A stretch of DNA of 64,000 nucleotides from Buxus sempervirens (lineage: Eukaryota; Streptophyta; Magnoliopsida; Buxales; Buxaceae): contig OX387191.1 in the NCBI GenBank assembly GCA_947561395.2, positions 34,427,439 through 34,491,438 on the forward strand, given 5' to 3'. The notes under the pieces were generated by a model. It had not been told where the DNA came from and made no database searches. It worked only from the letters and a program-made list of their open reading frames with translations. Positions 45,897-57,144 of the stretch are shown one piece after another (the first letter of the stretch is position 1; each line of letters opens with the position of its first letter). The translations under genes and the position numbers were made by a program.

Positions 45897-47933
45897 TGTG
45901 AGACATGGAAAAATCACTGGGATGATTCCCCTCCGTCAACGCACGGGCTCAACGAAAATAGGGGGAGTCGCCACCATTCAAATTTTTTGAGGTGAGAATG
46001 GACACCAAAAGATTCAAAAATAAGCAAAAAGAGCTAAAAGGCAAATACTAGAGTAAAAATAACTCTACTTGAAAATAAAATCCAGAGATGGGTAAGGGGA
46101 TTAGATTATGAACGGGGGAAGGTGTTAGGCACCCCCATTCATCCACACAAGGTGGTTGCCAAGTGTTGTTCATGCTAAAAAATGAGAAAGCTTGCTAAAA
46201 TCATCAAAAACCTTGGAAAAGGATTAAACAAATATGTGATATTTCCACATGAGAAATCCAAATGAATTCCAGATCCTCTTTTATATCAATATCACTTCTG
46301 GAATATCACCAATAAATGGAAATCAAAGCAAAAATTGCACAAAACCAAGTTGAGTCAAATCCGAAAAATTCAGTAAAAAATAGAGCCATTTGTCTTGAAA
46401 TCATTCAAATCTAGTTTAGATTGAATTAAACCAAATCCATTTGAAAGATTATGATAAATAGAAGACTCATGCAAATTTGCAATTAAATCCAGTTAAAAAC
46501 ATAAGAGTTATCCTCCTTTAAAAGTGTTGTTGGAGATAGTTAAAAGTGACAAGTGGGCAAGTTTGGAAAATTATTTAGAAATATTGGCTCCATATAAATC
46601 CATGAAATTTGGTGTGAATGAAGTCTGTATGGCCATCTTTCAAATGAAACTAGCCTCATAACAAAATTCATTCGGATGTGCCTTGGGTGATCTCCTGAAC
46701 AGGCCCCGAGGATCACAGGTTTGCCCAGAAAAGTGCTGTTGAGCAGTTCTGAGTAAATCTGCTACCCACGACACAAATGGAGTCAAAAAATTATGAATCC
46801 AACTGGATTTGAAACTAGACGCCCAAAGGAAAACACAAAAACAATAATCACTTGAATCGGACTTAAAACGAACACATGGCGCTCAGTCGATGTGACAGGT
46901 TCCGTAATCAGACCTGAACTAACCTATCAACTTCGACAGAGAGGTGTCAAAAATCAGCTGGATAGAAATTAATGAAATTTTACAGAAATAAACAAGACAG
47001 CGTCACCTTTCCCATGGCTCTAGAATCACTCCAAAATTCATCCGGACGATGAAGTTACGAGTGTCCGAAGTTGGGGTACAGATGCTGTCCCGTTTTGCCA
47101 CTTTTGAGTAAAATCAATTTAAAACAGTGATCAAGTGTGTGTGTTCCGTACAAGATGAATCAAAATCATTTGAAAAAGTGTTGAAGAACCTCTAGAAAAA
47201 ATAGGGCACAAGCTTGGCTCACCATTCTCTCCGATTGGAGAGAATATGCCAAAAAACCCCAAAAGTGAGCAAAAATGCCCAAAACCGTGAGGTTGGGCCT
47301 AGAGGCCTTCAATAATCAGCAAAACTTGCTTGAAATCATGTTTAAAACCAATAATAAATATCCCAGAATTGTTTGGGGGCTACTTATTCCAGATCTATCA
47401 CAATGAATGCCATAAATCCGAAATATAAGCCGAATCCGACAAAAAAGTGCTATGTGTGCATGTGTAAAAAATCCATTCTTCAACAATATAACAACATATA
47501 GCATGCATTCATATCAATCAAATGGGGTTCTAAAACAACCTAGGGTTCCGTTCCATTATCGTTTCCCTTAGTTCTCTCTCCCCGTATAACGGTTCTTCAA
47601 GATAATCTTGGGGTACTTTGAATATGAAACGGTTTTCATAGAATCAAAAGGCTTATTCCAACAGGGTTCTAACACTAGGATCAATCCCCAGTCTCGTTTC
47701 CCCTAGATCCCGCCTTCATGTTTTACGGCTAGGGGGAGTCTCGAGGTACTTTGAGTAGAGGAAGGGTTTTCACACACATAGAAGAGGCCTTATTCTACAG
47801 AAAGGTAGAAGAAGAGATCTAGATCTAGAATATAAGAACAGAAAATTAAAGGGAGGTTTGAGGCTTACCTGGGCTTCTGGAAGCAAGACTGCAGTGGTTC
47901 CCCTCTTCACTCGAAGCTCTTTGATCTCCCACT
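45897..47933 (-). mobile_element. 5' LTR of element 2, truncated by element 3
   Basis: It matches 20067-22092 with about 1.3 percent differences and a 10-bp insertion near 47568. The promoter-bearing end (equivalent of 22093-22566) is missing here because element 3 starts at 47934; it should reappear to the right of the window. Confidence 0.92.
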
Positions 47934-48035
47934 TGTAGACACCCCAAATTGCACTACAGAATGAGAAAATAGTAAAAACATGTAATTAGAGCTTAAAACA
48001 GGTCAAAAATGCATAAAAACTGACAAAGCATGCTT

Positions 48036-48113
48036 TGCCCGTATTTTATTCACGGGCCGGTCGTACCCGAAATGTCTCTACGGTCAGGCGCACCCGTATT
48101 GGAAATACGGGCA
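48036..48113. repeat. Palindrome cluster, CCGTA dialect (3 units), LTR of element 3
   Basis: TGCCCGTA-N7-CACGGGCC, GTACCCGA-N7-CTACGGTC and CACCCGTA-N7-TACGGGCA all keep CCG-N11-CGG. The dialect matches the leader and antisense-promoter clusters of this element. Confidence 0.9.
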
Positions 48114-48341
48114 CCATTAGATCATAAATCATTTACGGTCACTAAAGACTCGTGCGAGTTTTATTCTTCTTTCGATTTCCGAGCTTTATCTTTAGTCCAA
48201 TATCCCTTTAAAGGAGCGAATTATGTCTTTTATTCGCTGAAGCCATCTTGGTTGGCTATGGATGGGCATTATCTCCGTTTTTCACTCTATCCTGAGGATC
48301 AGGATATATCCTTCTGGACCAGCCTAGCCCCTGTGCTTGCC

Positions 48342-48349
48342 TATAAATT
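48342..48349 (+). promoter_or_regulatory. LTR-A TATA box, element 3
   Basis: GCCTATAAATTGAGG lies about 230 bp downstream of the palindrome cluster. Confidence 0.6.
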
Positions 48350-49717
48350 GAGGGCCTTTCCTCAAACAAAAGGCCACGAAAATTTGAAGTTCAAGGAGCT
48401 CCAAGAGAAGAGAGGAACCCCTGCTGCTCTGCCTGCTCAATCCAGGTAAGTCCCTTTTTCCCTTTTATTTTCTGTCTTCAATTCTAGAAGTAATAGGATC
48501 ATCTCTATTGCTGTAGAATAAGGCCATCTTTTGTATCTTGTATTCCTATACCTGCCTCTAAGTACCTTAAGAGTCTCTCTAGCCGTAAAACGTGAAGAGA
48601 GAGCTAGGGGAAAAGAGAACAGGTGGATCCCTAGAATAGAACCCCATATCAGTTTTTCTCCTTTTTTTCTAGAATAAAGCCTGTGATTGTGTTTGTATAG
48701 CCAAACCTATCTTCAAGTACCTCAAGAATACTCTCTAGCCGTAAAACGTGAAGAGAGAGCTAGGGGAAAAGAGAACAGGTGGATCCGTAGGGTAGACCCC
48801 CATGTGCTCTAATCTGTGAGATGTGGCTGCTTTAAATATCTTGATCATGTTTTAATGCTTTTTATGATGAATCTGAATGAATGCATGAATCCATGATGTT
48901 TATAGCATGAGATCCCCACTTTTTGATAAAATTTGGATTTTCACCACTTTTGCACCTACAGCACTGTTTTCGTGATTTTTGTGATTTTAGGCTAAGATCC
49001 TGGATTTATCATGATCAATATGATAGATCTGGATCTAGAATCCTGAAAATAAATTCTAGGGTTTCATGATGTGGTTTTTAAATCGTTTTTCATTATTGAG
49101 AGAAGACCCTACGGTCTAAGTTCTCCCCTTTTGATGTTTTTCATCAACATGGGTATTTTGGGTTTTGATTTTCAGATTTAATGTGAAATTTGGGCTTTAC
49201 CTATGTCCTGGACCATTCAAGTTCAATTTTGAAATATTTTTCTAGATTTCTAGAATTTAACTTGAAGCCAGATTTTTGGATTTTTCACTTTAAATTGATT
49301 TTATTTCAATTTTATTTTGATCATGAAACCCTAGGAATGGTATGATCATATTTGAAAGTTCTGGATCAATCAGACTGTTCGTATGAAAAAACCATATATT
49401 TTTGTCTTTTTTGTGATTTTTCATGATTTTTATAGCAAGCCTTTTTTCTTTGAAAAACATGAACAATACCTGGCAACCACCTTGTGTGGATGAATAGGGG
49501 TGCCTAACACCTTCTCCTATTCATAACTTAATTCCCTTACCCATCTCTGGTTTTTTTTAGGAGGGTTATTTTTACGCTAAAAATTGCCTTTTGTGCTTAT
49601 TTAATATTTTGGTGTCCATTCACACCTAAATTGAATGGTGGCAACTCTTTGTTTTATTCAATCCCGTGTGATGATTGAGGAAGTCATTGGATTTGATTTT
49701 TTCCCATGTCTCACAAC

Positions 49718-49735
49718 TGGTGACTCTGCTGGGGA
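49718..49735 (+). other. Primer-binding site of element 3
   Basis: TGGTGACTCTGCTGGGGA follows the LTR end after two bases. It differs from the PBS of element 2 at three positions. Pairing with a tRNA-Arg 3' end is inferred from the Ogre lineage. Confidence 0.75.
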
Positions 49736-50943
49736 CTTGAGGATTTGAGCTTTTTGGTGTTTGTTCATGTTTTTGATTTTTTTGATTTGCTTGCTATTTT
49801 GTGTTCTTAAGCATGTTGAGTATGTTTTAAATCTGAATGATTGCTTAAGAATTCATGGGGGTAGAAACATGCTTAATTTTGATTTATAGGATTGTTTCTA
49901 CAAACATGCGTAGGGGAGGTTCGTTTTGCTGAACCATGTTTATTTCTGGCTATATTTTTATGATAACATGTTTTAATTTTCAGCATGATCTCCATGATCA
50001 TTTTTTGGTGTATAACATGATCATATGTTTGCATGATTAGATGATTTTTTTTTATGAGCATGTTTTAGGTGCTATAGGATTGCTGTATTTACTTGTTTAT
50101 TTTAAATATGCTTTCCTATTATGCCTTGGTTTATTTATGCATGGCTACGAAAAGAGTGGCAAGGGTTTTGGACGTTGTGAATGCACCCTATTTTTTACAA
50201 TGCACTGTGCACATTTATTTTTTTACACAGCCTACCCTTAACCTATAGGAAGTTGAACCCGAATGTGTGTAGCTTGGCGCAACGAGGTCGATACTTCGGA
50301 AAGCGAAAGTGAAAACATTCACCTTAGAACTTTGAGCTAATGATGTGATGATAACGTGGATCTGGGATTCTAATCATCACTAGGCTTGAGTGCTAAGTTG
50401 CCATTAAGCCAAAACCCAAAACCCCTACGCTTGAAGGTGGAGTTACACGTTTTTGGCTAAAGTACACAATTACGTGGGGATATGGGTTTGTATGATTGTG
50501 GGAAGGCCGTGTGCATGGCTTACAAACCAGGGCATAATGCGGATGCCATATTGAAGGTAAACAAGGTAACAAGGTAATCCTATTGTTTTGCATTATTTTC
50601 ATGACATAGGGGTGTCATGGTGCCCATTGGTTCGGGATAAAATTGGTCCCAAAATATGCATGTTTTTTAAAATTGGTGCAGCCCATAGGAAGAGTTTCTA
50701 ACTCATTTTAGAATCAATCCTACCCAATGTTCATACAAGAGACAACAAAAGGGTAACAAATTCTTGAGTATGGTGTCAATTTGGAGGGTACATGTGCCTT
50801 CCTAAACATGTGTTTTAGCAAAAAGGTCAAAGTCCACTTTGGGATAGTTTAGAAGCCCTGCACTGGGTGAACCGTATGTTTGGATGAGCAATTAAAGTGA
50901 TCAAACTGTGAAAAAACTGAGAAAACATAAAAGAGCTCCGTAA
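49736..50943 (+). other. Leader of element 3, first part
   Basis: Non-coding. The segment 50150-50600 is conserved with the leader of element 2, including a block around AACGAGGTCGATACTTCGG, which may be part of a packaging or splicing signal. No open reading frame is supported. Confidence 0.5.
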
Positions 50944-51077
50944 AACCGTATTTGATACACGGGTTAGGCTCATCCGTATTAGTTATACGGGCGGGGTTCG
51001 CCCGTGGATTTCATACGGTCGTGGCTCGCTCGTAATTTGAATACGGGCAGGGCTGGACCGTACTGTGTATACGGGTT
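50944..51077. repeat. Palindrome cluster, CCGTA dialect (5 units), leader of element 3
   Basis: Units such as CATCCGTA-N7-TACGGGCG and GGACCGTA-N7-TACGGGTT. Four of five keep CCG-N11-CGG. Confidence 0.9.
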
Positions 51078-51226
51078 TCGCGGAAAATTCAATTTTAATC
51101 AATTTTTCCCACTAAATCTTATTCCTTTAACCTTTAAATAATGATAGGGGGAAATGAGTTTAAATAAAATGTTTTAAAAAAAATAATAAATAAATGAATA
51201 AAAACAAATGTGGGAGAAAATCCTTT

Positions 51227-51840
51227 GGGCCTCTGAAAGCCTTTGAACTTCAGACTTTTTCTCAAAAACTCCTTGGGCCTCTGAAAGCCTTTGAATTTCA
51301 GACTTTTTCTCAAAAAACCCCGGGCCTCTGAAAGCCTTTGAATTTCAGACCTTTTCTCAAAATATCCTTGGGCCTCTGAAAGCCTTTGAATTTCAGACCT
51401 TTTCTCAAAATATCCTTGGGCCTCTGAAAGCCTTTGAATTTCAGATCTTTTGGGCCTCTGAAAGCCTTTGAATTTCAGACCTTTTTCTTTTGGGCCTCTG
51501 AAAGCCTTTGAATTTCAGACCTTTTTCTTTTGGGCCTCTGAAAGCCTTTGAATTTCAGATCTTTGGGCCTCTGAAAGCCTTTGAATTTCAGACTTTTTCT
51601 CAAAAACTCCTTGGGCCTCTGAAAGCCTTTGAATTTCAGACTTTTTCTCAAAAAATCCTCGGGCCTCTGCAAGCCTTTGAATTTCAGACCTTTTCCAAAA
51701 AATATCCCTGGGCCTCTGAAAGCCTTTGAATTTCAGACCTTTTCCAAAAATATCCTTGGGCCTCTGAAAGCCTTTGAATTTCAGACCTTTTTCAAAACCC
51801 CCCCGGGCCTCTGAAAGCCTTTGAATTTCAAATCATTTTC
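51227..51840 (+). repeat. Tandem repeat in the leader of element 3, 34-49 bp x 14
   Basis: Fourteen copies share GGGCCTCTGAAAGCCTTTGA; unit length varies because the tail after TTTCAGA differs (short CTTTT or longer TCTCAAAATATCC). Each unit contains TCTGAAA and TTTCAGA as 7-bp inverted arms around nine bases, so the transcript could form a row of small hairpins. Confidence 0.95.
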
Positions 51841-52071
51841 TCTTTATTGCTGGACCTGTTGGAAGCCGTAGAATATTCCAACAATTCTAAAAATAAAAAA
51901 AAGAAGCAAATAAAGAAAAAATCCAAACTCGTGTTCACCCAGCTTGCACATAGGCATTCCTAGGCATGTGAATGAGATTAATTGGGCACTGATATTTTTT
52001 CCTTTATTTTGTTATCAGGTACTAATATACTTGCAATCATAGCTCCTGTAACCAAATCAAGAGCTCGCGCC

Positions 52072-54441
52072 ATGAATCCCATTGAGGTTGAAACTGATGC
52101 TCCTCACCCAGATATTCTCTTGCTTCAAGAGCAAGTGGCAGGACTAGCCCGTATGCTAGAAAACATCCTGTCAGTGCAGGCCCAACAAGTGCAAGCCCAG
52201 AACCAAGCATCCACTTCCAACCCAGCACCTCCACCACAAATCAACATTCCACCTCCGGTTCAACCTATTCCTAAACCCATCTATGAACCCACCCCTGAAC
52301 CTATACTAATCAGGGATGAGGCAGTGGAGTCGGACAAAGCTAAGGAAAAGGAAAGGATGAGGGAAGAAGTTGAGAGGAAGTTCATGCATAGACTGGAAAT
52401 GATCCAAGATGAACTGAGGGAGGTTAAAGGTGTGAACAACTTTAGGGGCACCAACTTTGAGGACATATGCCTGTACCCTAATGTTAACCTGCCGGTTAAG
52501 TTCAAGTGCCCAGACCTAGATAAATATGATGGCACTGGCTGCCCCATGAGCCATCTGAAGTTATACTGTGGTGCCTTATGCCAGTTCGGTCGAGATGAGG
52601 GTGTTCTGATCCAGCTCTTCCAAAGGAGCTTAACTGGAACCGCCTTGAGGTGGTTCGCTACTCTAGACCATGGAAAGATTAGAAGATGGAAGGACCTGGC
52701 AGATGCCTTCCTAGCTCAATACCGGTTCGATTCAGAGATCGTACCAGACAGATACGATGTAATGAGAATGAGCAAGGGAAGGGACGAATCTGTGAGACAG
52801 TATGCCAAGAGATGGAGGGAGACTGCCTCTCAGGTCAGACCACCTATGCTAGAACAGGAGATGATTTCCACCTTCATCAGCACATTGGGTCAACCATTCT
52901 ACAGCCACCTGGTGGGTCAGACCACCACTAATTTTGCTGCCTTAGTTCAAGTGGCTGACCGAATTGAGGACGGGATCAGGTTAGGAAAAATAATTGACCA
53001 CTCTGCTATGGTCAATCAGCAGGACCCTAATCTGAAGAAAGGAAGCGGGATTAAGAAGAATGGGAATAAGAAAGAAGGGGAGGTGAACATGATACAACCA
53101 CCATCTGGCCCTAACAAGCCCATACAAATCAACAGACCTGCTCATTTTCCTACTCCATCTCCATCTACCCAGGCCCCTATAAGGGTTAATGTTCCAGCAG
53201 CACCTTCAGACCAAAAAAGGGTTTTTACTAAGGAGGAAAAGGATGCCTATTTCGCAGCAAGGAGAAATAGGGTTTTCACTCCTATTCCAATGACTCCTTC
53301 TCAGTTGCTTCCCACTTTATTGCAAGCAGGGTATATCACTTTAAGAGAGCCCAATCCGAATGCATCCAAGGGGAGAAATTTTGACCCCTCCACCACTTGC
53401 GATTACCACGTGGGTGCACCTGGGCACCCTACTGACAAGTGCTGGCCTTTGAAACATGCCATTCAGGATTTACTGGACCAGAATACCCTGTCTTTCAATA
53501 CGGGAGCTCCCAATCCTCCCAGAGCTGACATTGGCCAAAACCCGTTGCTTCAGCATCATGGGGCAGGCCCCTCTAATGTCATAGGGGTAATTTCCTCTGA
53601 TAAAATAACCTTTGACCCATCCCAGTTAATTGCTCCAATAGGGACAACGGTCAAAGTGTATTTTGACAGAAGAAATAAGGACAAAGAAATAAATGTAATT
53701 TCAAAAGGGAATGATAGTACTGCAAAGAACATTAGCTCATCTCTGGACCGGGTCTCGTCCTTCATGGCCCAAATGAACATTGCAAAACCACCGTTGGTCA
53801 TCAATTGCAGCCCATCCACCCATTTTTCACCCATTCAGCCAAAACCACCATTGATCATAAATTGTGACCCTCTTAGTGCATCAGTCACTTCTGCAACCCC
53901 CCAACCAAAACAACTTCCACCATTGGTTATTAATATTCCCATTGCTCAAACTTCACCATCCAAGTCCAAACTTTCTCCCTTGGTGATAAATGTCCCCAAG
54001 CCTTCCTACTCTGAATCGGCTGTACCATGGAACTACAGTGAAGCTTTTACCACTACATGCCCTGCAGCTGAAAGCAAGGAAGAAGTGAACCTCATGATGA
54101 GGTCAGGAAAATGTGTAGCGGTGGAAGAAAAACAAAAGGAGAGAGAGAAGGAAAAGGAAGAAGAAAAAACTAAAGGAAAGACCAAGGTAGGGGAAGATGC
54201 CCCTCAGGTAACTAACAGTGAGGCTGCTGACCTCATGAAGATAATAAAAAAGAGTGAGTTCAATGTTGTCGAACAGTCGAACAAAGTCCCTGCCCAGATC
54301 TCAATACTGGGCCTATTGTTAAATTCTGAAAAACATAGGGACTCCTTGTTAAGGATACTCCAGGGGGCCCATGTGCCTAAAAACATTGAACCAGACCAAC
54401 TAGGCCGGATGGTTGGGCAAATTTATCCCACAATGTCATAA
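52072..54441 (+). CDS. gag: gag polyprotein of element 3
   Basis: An open frame of about 789 codons from the ATG at 52072. A possible splice acceptor, TTGTTATCAG, ends at about 52018, just upstream. Residues 10-45 form a Leu/Gln-rich helix, a Pro-rich linker follows, and residues about 140-285 form the retrotransposon gag domain (LKLYCGALCQFGRDEG, RWKDLADAFLAQYRF). A zinc-knuckle-like C-x2-H-x5-H-x4-C lies around CDYHVGAPGHPTDKC. The C-terminal part is Pro/Ser-rich and lysine/glutamate-rich. The frame ends with QIYPTMS and a stop; element 2 reads through here into protease, so a one-base deletion near 54425 has broken gag from pro. The protein would assemble virus-like particles and bind element RNA. 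Confidence 0.88.
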   Translation: MNPIEVETDAPHPDILLLQEQVAGLARMLENILSVQAQQVQAQNQASTSNPAPPPQINIPPPVQPIPKPIYEPTPEPILIRDEAVESDKAKEKERMREEVERKFMHRLEMIQDELREVKGVNNFRGTNFEDICLYPNVNLPVKFKCPDLDKYDGTGCPMSHLKLYCGALCQFGRDEGVLIQLFQRSLTGTALRWFATLDHGKIRRWKDLADAFLAQYRFDSEIVPDRYDVMRMSKGRDESVRQYAKRWRETASQVRPPMLEQEMISTFISTLGQPFYSHLVGQTTTNFAALVQVADRIEDGIRLGKIIDHSAMVNQQDPNLKKGSGIKKNGNKKEGEVNMIQPPSGPNKPIQINRPAHFPTPSPSTQAPIRVNVPAAPSDQKRVFTKEEKDAYFAARRNRVFTPIPMTPSQLLPTLLQAGYITLREPNPNASKGRNFDPSTTCDYHVGAPGHPTDKCWPLKHAIQDLLDQNTLSFNTGAPNPPRADIGQNPLLQHHGAGPSNVIGVISSDKITFDPSQLIAPIGTTVKVYFDRRNKDKEINVISKGNDSTAKNISSSLDRVSSFMAQMNIAKPPLVINCSPSTHFSPIQPKPPLIINCDPLSASVTSATPQPKQLPPLVINIPIAQTSPSKSKLSPLVINVPKPSYSESAVPWNYSEAFTTTCPAAESKEEVNLMMRSGKCVAVEEKQKEREKEKEEEKTKGKTKVGEDAPQVTNSEAADLMKIIKKSEFNVVEQSNKVPAQISILGLLLNSEKHRDSLLRILQGAHVPKNIEPDQLGRMVGQIYPTMS

Positions 54442-55688
54442 CTTTTTCAGAGACTGAGATCAGCCCAGCAGGGTACCATCATGTTGACCCATTGCACATA
54501 GCTGTACTCAGTAAGGGTTGCATGATAGCCCGGGTCTTAATTGATAATGGGTCGGCTCTCAATGTCTGCCCGTTAATAACCTTTGTTAAGCTCGGTCTGA
54601 AGCAAAACAAAATCAAATAGAATGGAAGAATCATAAGAGCATTTGACAGCTCTAAAACACACTCCCTAGGGGAGGTTGAACTGCCGGTCACAATTGGACC
54701 GTATATTTTCAACATCACATTTGAAGTGATGGATATACCTGCAGCCTTCAACCTACTCCTAGGAAGGCCGTGGATTCATACAGCTAGGGCTATACCATCT
54801 ACCCTCCACCAAAGAGTCAAATATATTAGAGGGCAAAAGGTGATTACTGTCCTAGCTGAAAATTTGGTTCCTCCCATGTGGTCCCCTAATGTACCCTACA
54901 TAAACATGGAAATGACTGCTGACAAGATGGCCTTTCACTCTTTCCAGTTTGAAACTGTTAATTTTATACCTGGGGGGTATCAGGAAAAAGAAGGAAAATT
55001 GACCTGTGCTGAGAAAATGGTCAAGAATGTGCTGGAAAAGTACAACTTTCACCCTGGAAAAGGTCTGGGGGTTAACCTGCAAGGAAGGATAGAACCGATA
55101 AAGGTTAAGAAGATGGTCCACAGAGCAGGATTCGGGTCCAAGCCAAGGAAGTGGAGAAGTCAGAAGGAAATGGAAGACATGAAATTCCCTCACATCAGGG
55201 AATCTTTTCCTAAGCTTTCTCACATGATTCAGCTGTCTCCTCCTGAGGATCAGTCCAAACCCCCATACTATAACATCAATCCATTCCAAAAACCCAAATC
55301 CTCAACCGTGCAACCATATGTTCCACCTCCACCCCCACAAGCATTGAGTGGGCCTAGGCCACAGGCAGAACAGGAGCGTGATGTCTCTGAGGACATTGGA
55401 GCATTTTTTGCCATGACAGAAGGCAACAAAGAAGAAAGAGCAGAGGAGCTGCCTTTTATTGATTGGGCTGCAGTAGAAGTTCCATCTGTAACTAGCCCTA
55501 CAGAAGAAGCAGGCGATGCAACTCACCCAATATTGGTGATTTCAGATGCAGACCCTGAGCTTGAGGAGCAGGCTTGTATCACTGCCCCAGATTCTTTTAT
55601 TTTGAACAATTGGGAGGAAACTCCCCTTACTTTTGAAGCCGCGTTTGTTTGGCAAACAGACATGGCTTCCAAAAAAAAACTCCATTAG
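54424..55688 (+). pseudogene. Protease region of element 3
   Basis: After the frame break the sequence encodes an aspartic protease core (VLIDNGSALNV near 54535-54567) and FEVMDIPAAFNLLLGRPW. A Q-to-stop TAG at 54617-54619 interrupts the domain. The frame stays open from there to 55688, with a G-patch-like GKGLGVNLQGRIEP and an acidic stretch. It ends out of frame with RT at a run of nine A (55671-55679). Confidence 0.8.
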
Positions 55689-57144
55689 TGGAATGCCCTT
55701 TCCCTGAAGGTTTTAATGAGCCTTAGTCTTCAGGGAAAGATTTTGTAGAAGGCTCTCGAAAAACACAAAAAGATTTTCCAATTTTTATAGAAAAGATAAA
55801 TTTTTCAAAAGGGTCCAAACCGCTTATGAACCATATAAGCAAACGGAATTAGATCAGGATGAGTATGACTTCGACCTCGAGCTCGACTTTGACCTAATGG
55901 GGGTTGAAGAAGAGACCGAGGACGAAGAAGACGACCCTCCAAAAGAAATCACATATCAATTGGAGCGTCATGAAAAGGGGGTCCAACCCAATATTGAAGA
56001 GACCATATCAATAAACCTAGGGACCGAAGATGACCCAAAAATAGTAAAGATTGGGATATGCCTATCTGAGGTACAGCGAGATGAAATGATACGGTTCTTA
56101 GCCGACTATGAAGATGTATTTGCATGGTCGTATCAGGATATGCCAGGGTTAGACACGGACATGATTGTGCACAGGCTACCCATTCTACCAGATGCTAAGC
56201 CAGTTAAACAGAAACTGAGAAGGTTGAAACCTGAATGGACATTGAAGGTTAAAGATGAAGTGGTTAAGCAATTCCAAGCTGTATTCTTGGCGGTCTCCAC
56301 GTACCCTGAATGGCTTGCAAATATAGTGCCAGTACCAAAGAAGGATGGAAAGGTCCGAATGTGTGTAAACTACAGAGACTTGATTAAGGCAAGCCCAAAG
56401 GACGATTTTCCACTTCCACACATCGACATATTGGTGGACAACACTGCTGTACATAGCCTGTTCTCATTCATGGACGGGTTTTCTGGGTACAATCAAATTA
56501 AGATGGCTAAAGAGGATCAAGAAAAAACAGCCTTCATTACACCTTGGGGTACCTTCCACTACACTGTCATGCCATTTGGGCTTAAAAATGTCGGGGCAAC
56601 CTACCAATGGGCCATGACAGCCTTATTCCATGATATGATCCATAAGGAGATGGAGGTTTATGTGGATGATGTGATAGCCAAATCATGTGAAGAAGAAGAC
56701 CACTTGATCAACTTGAAGAAGGTGTTTGACCAGCCCAGGAAATATAGTCTAAGGCTTAACCCTGCAAAATGTGTCTTTAGGGCTACATCAGGAAAATTAT
56801 TGGGCTTTATAGTAAGCAGGAAGGGAATTGAGATTGACCCAGCTAAAGCTAAAGCAATCATTGAAATGCCATCACCTAGAACGGAGAAGGAAGTTCATGG
56901 TTTTCTTGGGAGGATTCAGTACATAAGCCGGTTCATAGCACAGCTCACCGCTATTTGTGAACCAATTTTCAAGCTTCTAAGAAAGAATAACCCGACAGTC
57001 TGGAATGACGATTGCCAAAAAGCCTTTGACACAATAAAGGAATATTTGTTGAACCCACCTGTGCTAGTACCACCAACTCCAGGGAGACCATTGATTTTAT
57101 ACTTGTCAGTTTTGGAGACGTCAATGGGGTGTGTCTTGGGATAG
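55689..57144 (+). pseudogene. Reverse transcriptase region of element 3
   Basis: The first part (to about 55890) holds a stop in the linker and a frame change. From 55897 a 415-codon open frame covers the RT domain with VPVPKKDGKVRMC, FMDGFSGYNQIKM, FGLKNVGATYQ and catalytic YVDDV (56659-56673). The conserved VDYRDLNKA motif reads VNYRDLIKA, so even the open part may be impaired. A Q-to-stop TAG at 57142-57144 ends it just before RNase H. Confidence 0.88.

Larger units (their letters stand above)
20067..47933 (-). mobile_element. Element 2: Ogre/Tat-like LTR retrotransposon with nested insertions
   Basis: The element lies on the minus strand with 3' LTR 20067-22566, polypurine tract 22567-22579, antisense gene 2 pieces (23162-23519, 29461-29996), pol (30996-40972), gag (to 43017), leader (43018-45876), PBS 45877-45894 and 5' LTR 45897-47933, which is cut by element 3. 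It entered the R-gene pseudogene after gtcct (20062-20066); the matching duplicate is beyond the window. Nested inside are B3, B4 and B5. By eye the two LTRs differ at about 27 positions plus one small indel over roughly 2.03 kb, about 1.3 percent. Tandem RNase H plus archaeal-type RNase H domains place it in the Ogre/Tat lineage. Confidence 0.88.
47934..49715 (+). mobile_element. 5' LTR of element 3 (LTR-A)
   Basis: A 1782-bp LTR runs from TGTAGACACCCC to CATGTCTCACA. It has a CCGTA-dialect cluster (48036-48113), a TATA box at 48342, a duplicated block of about 165 bp (around 48580-48640 and 48735-48795, both with CTCTAGCCGTAAAACGTGAA), and the same U5 block as the other LTR-A copies. Confidence 0.92.

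Noticed and set aside
48030-48449. A 139-codon frame in the LTR of element 3
   Set aside because: It overlaps the palindromes and TATA box and is not kept in the other LTR-A copies.
51475-51814. Short repetitive frames in the element 3 leader
   Set aside because: They result from the 14-copy tandem repeat and are open on both strands.
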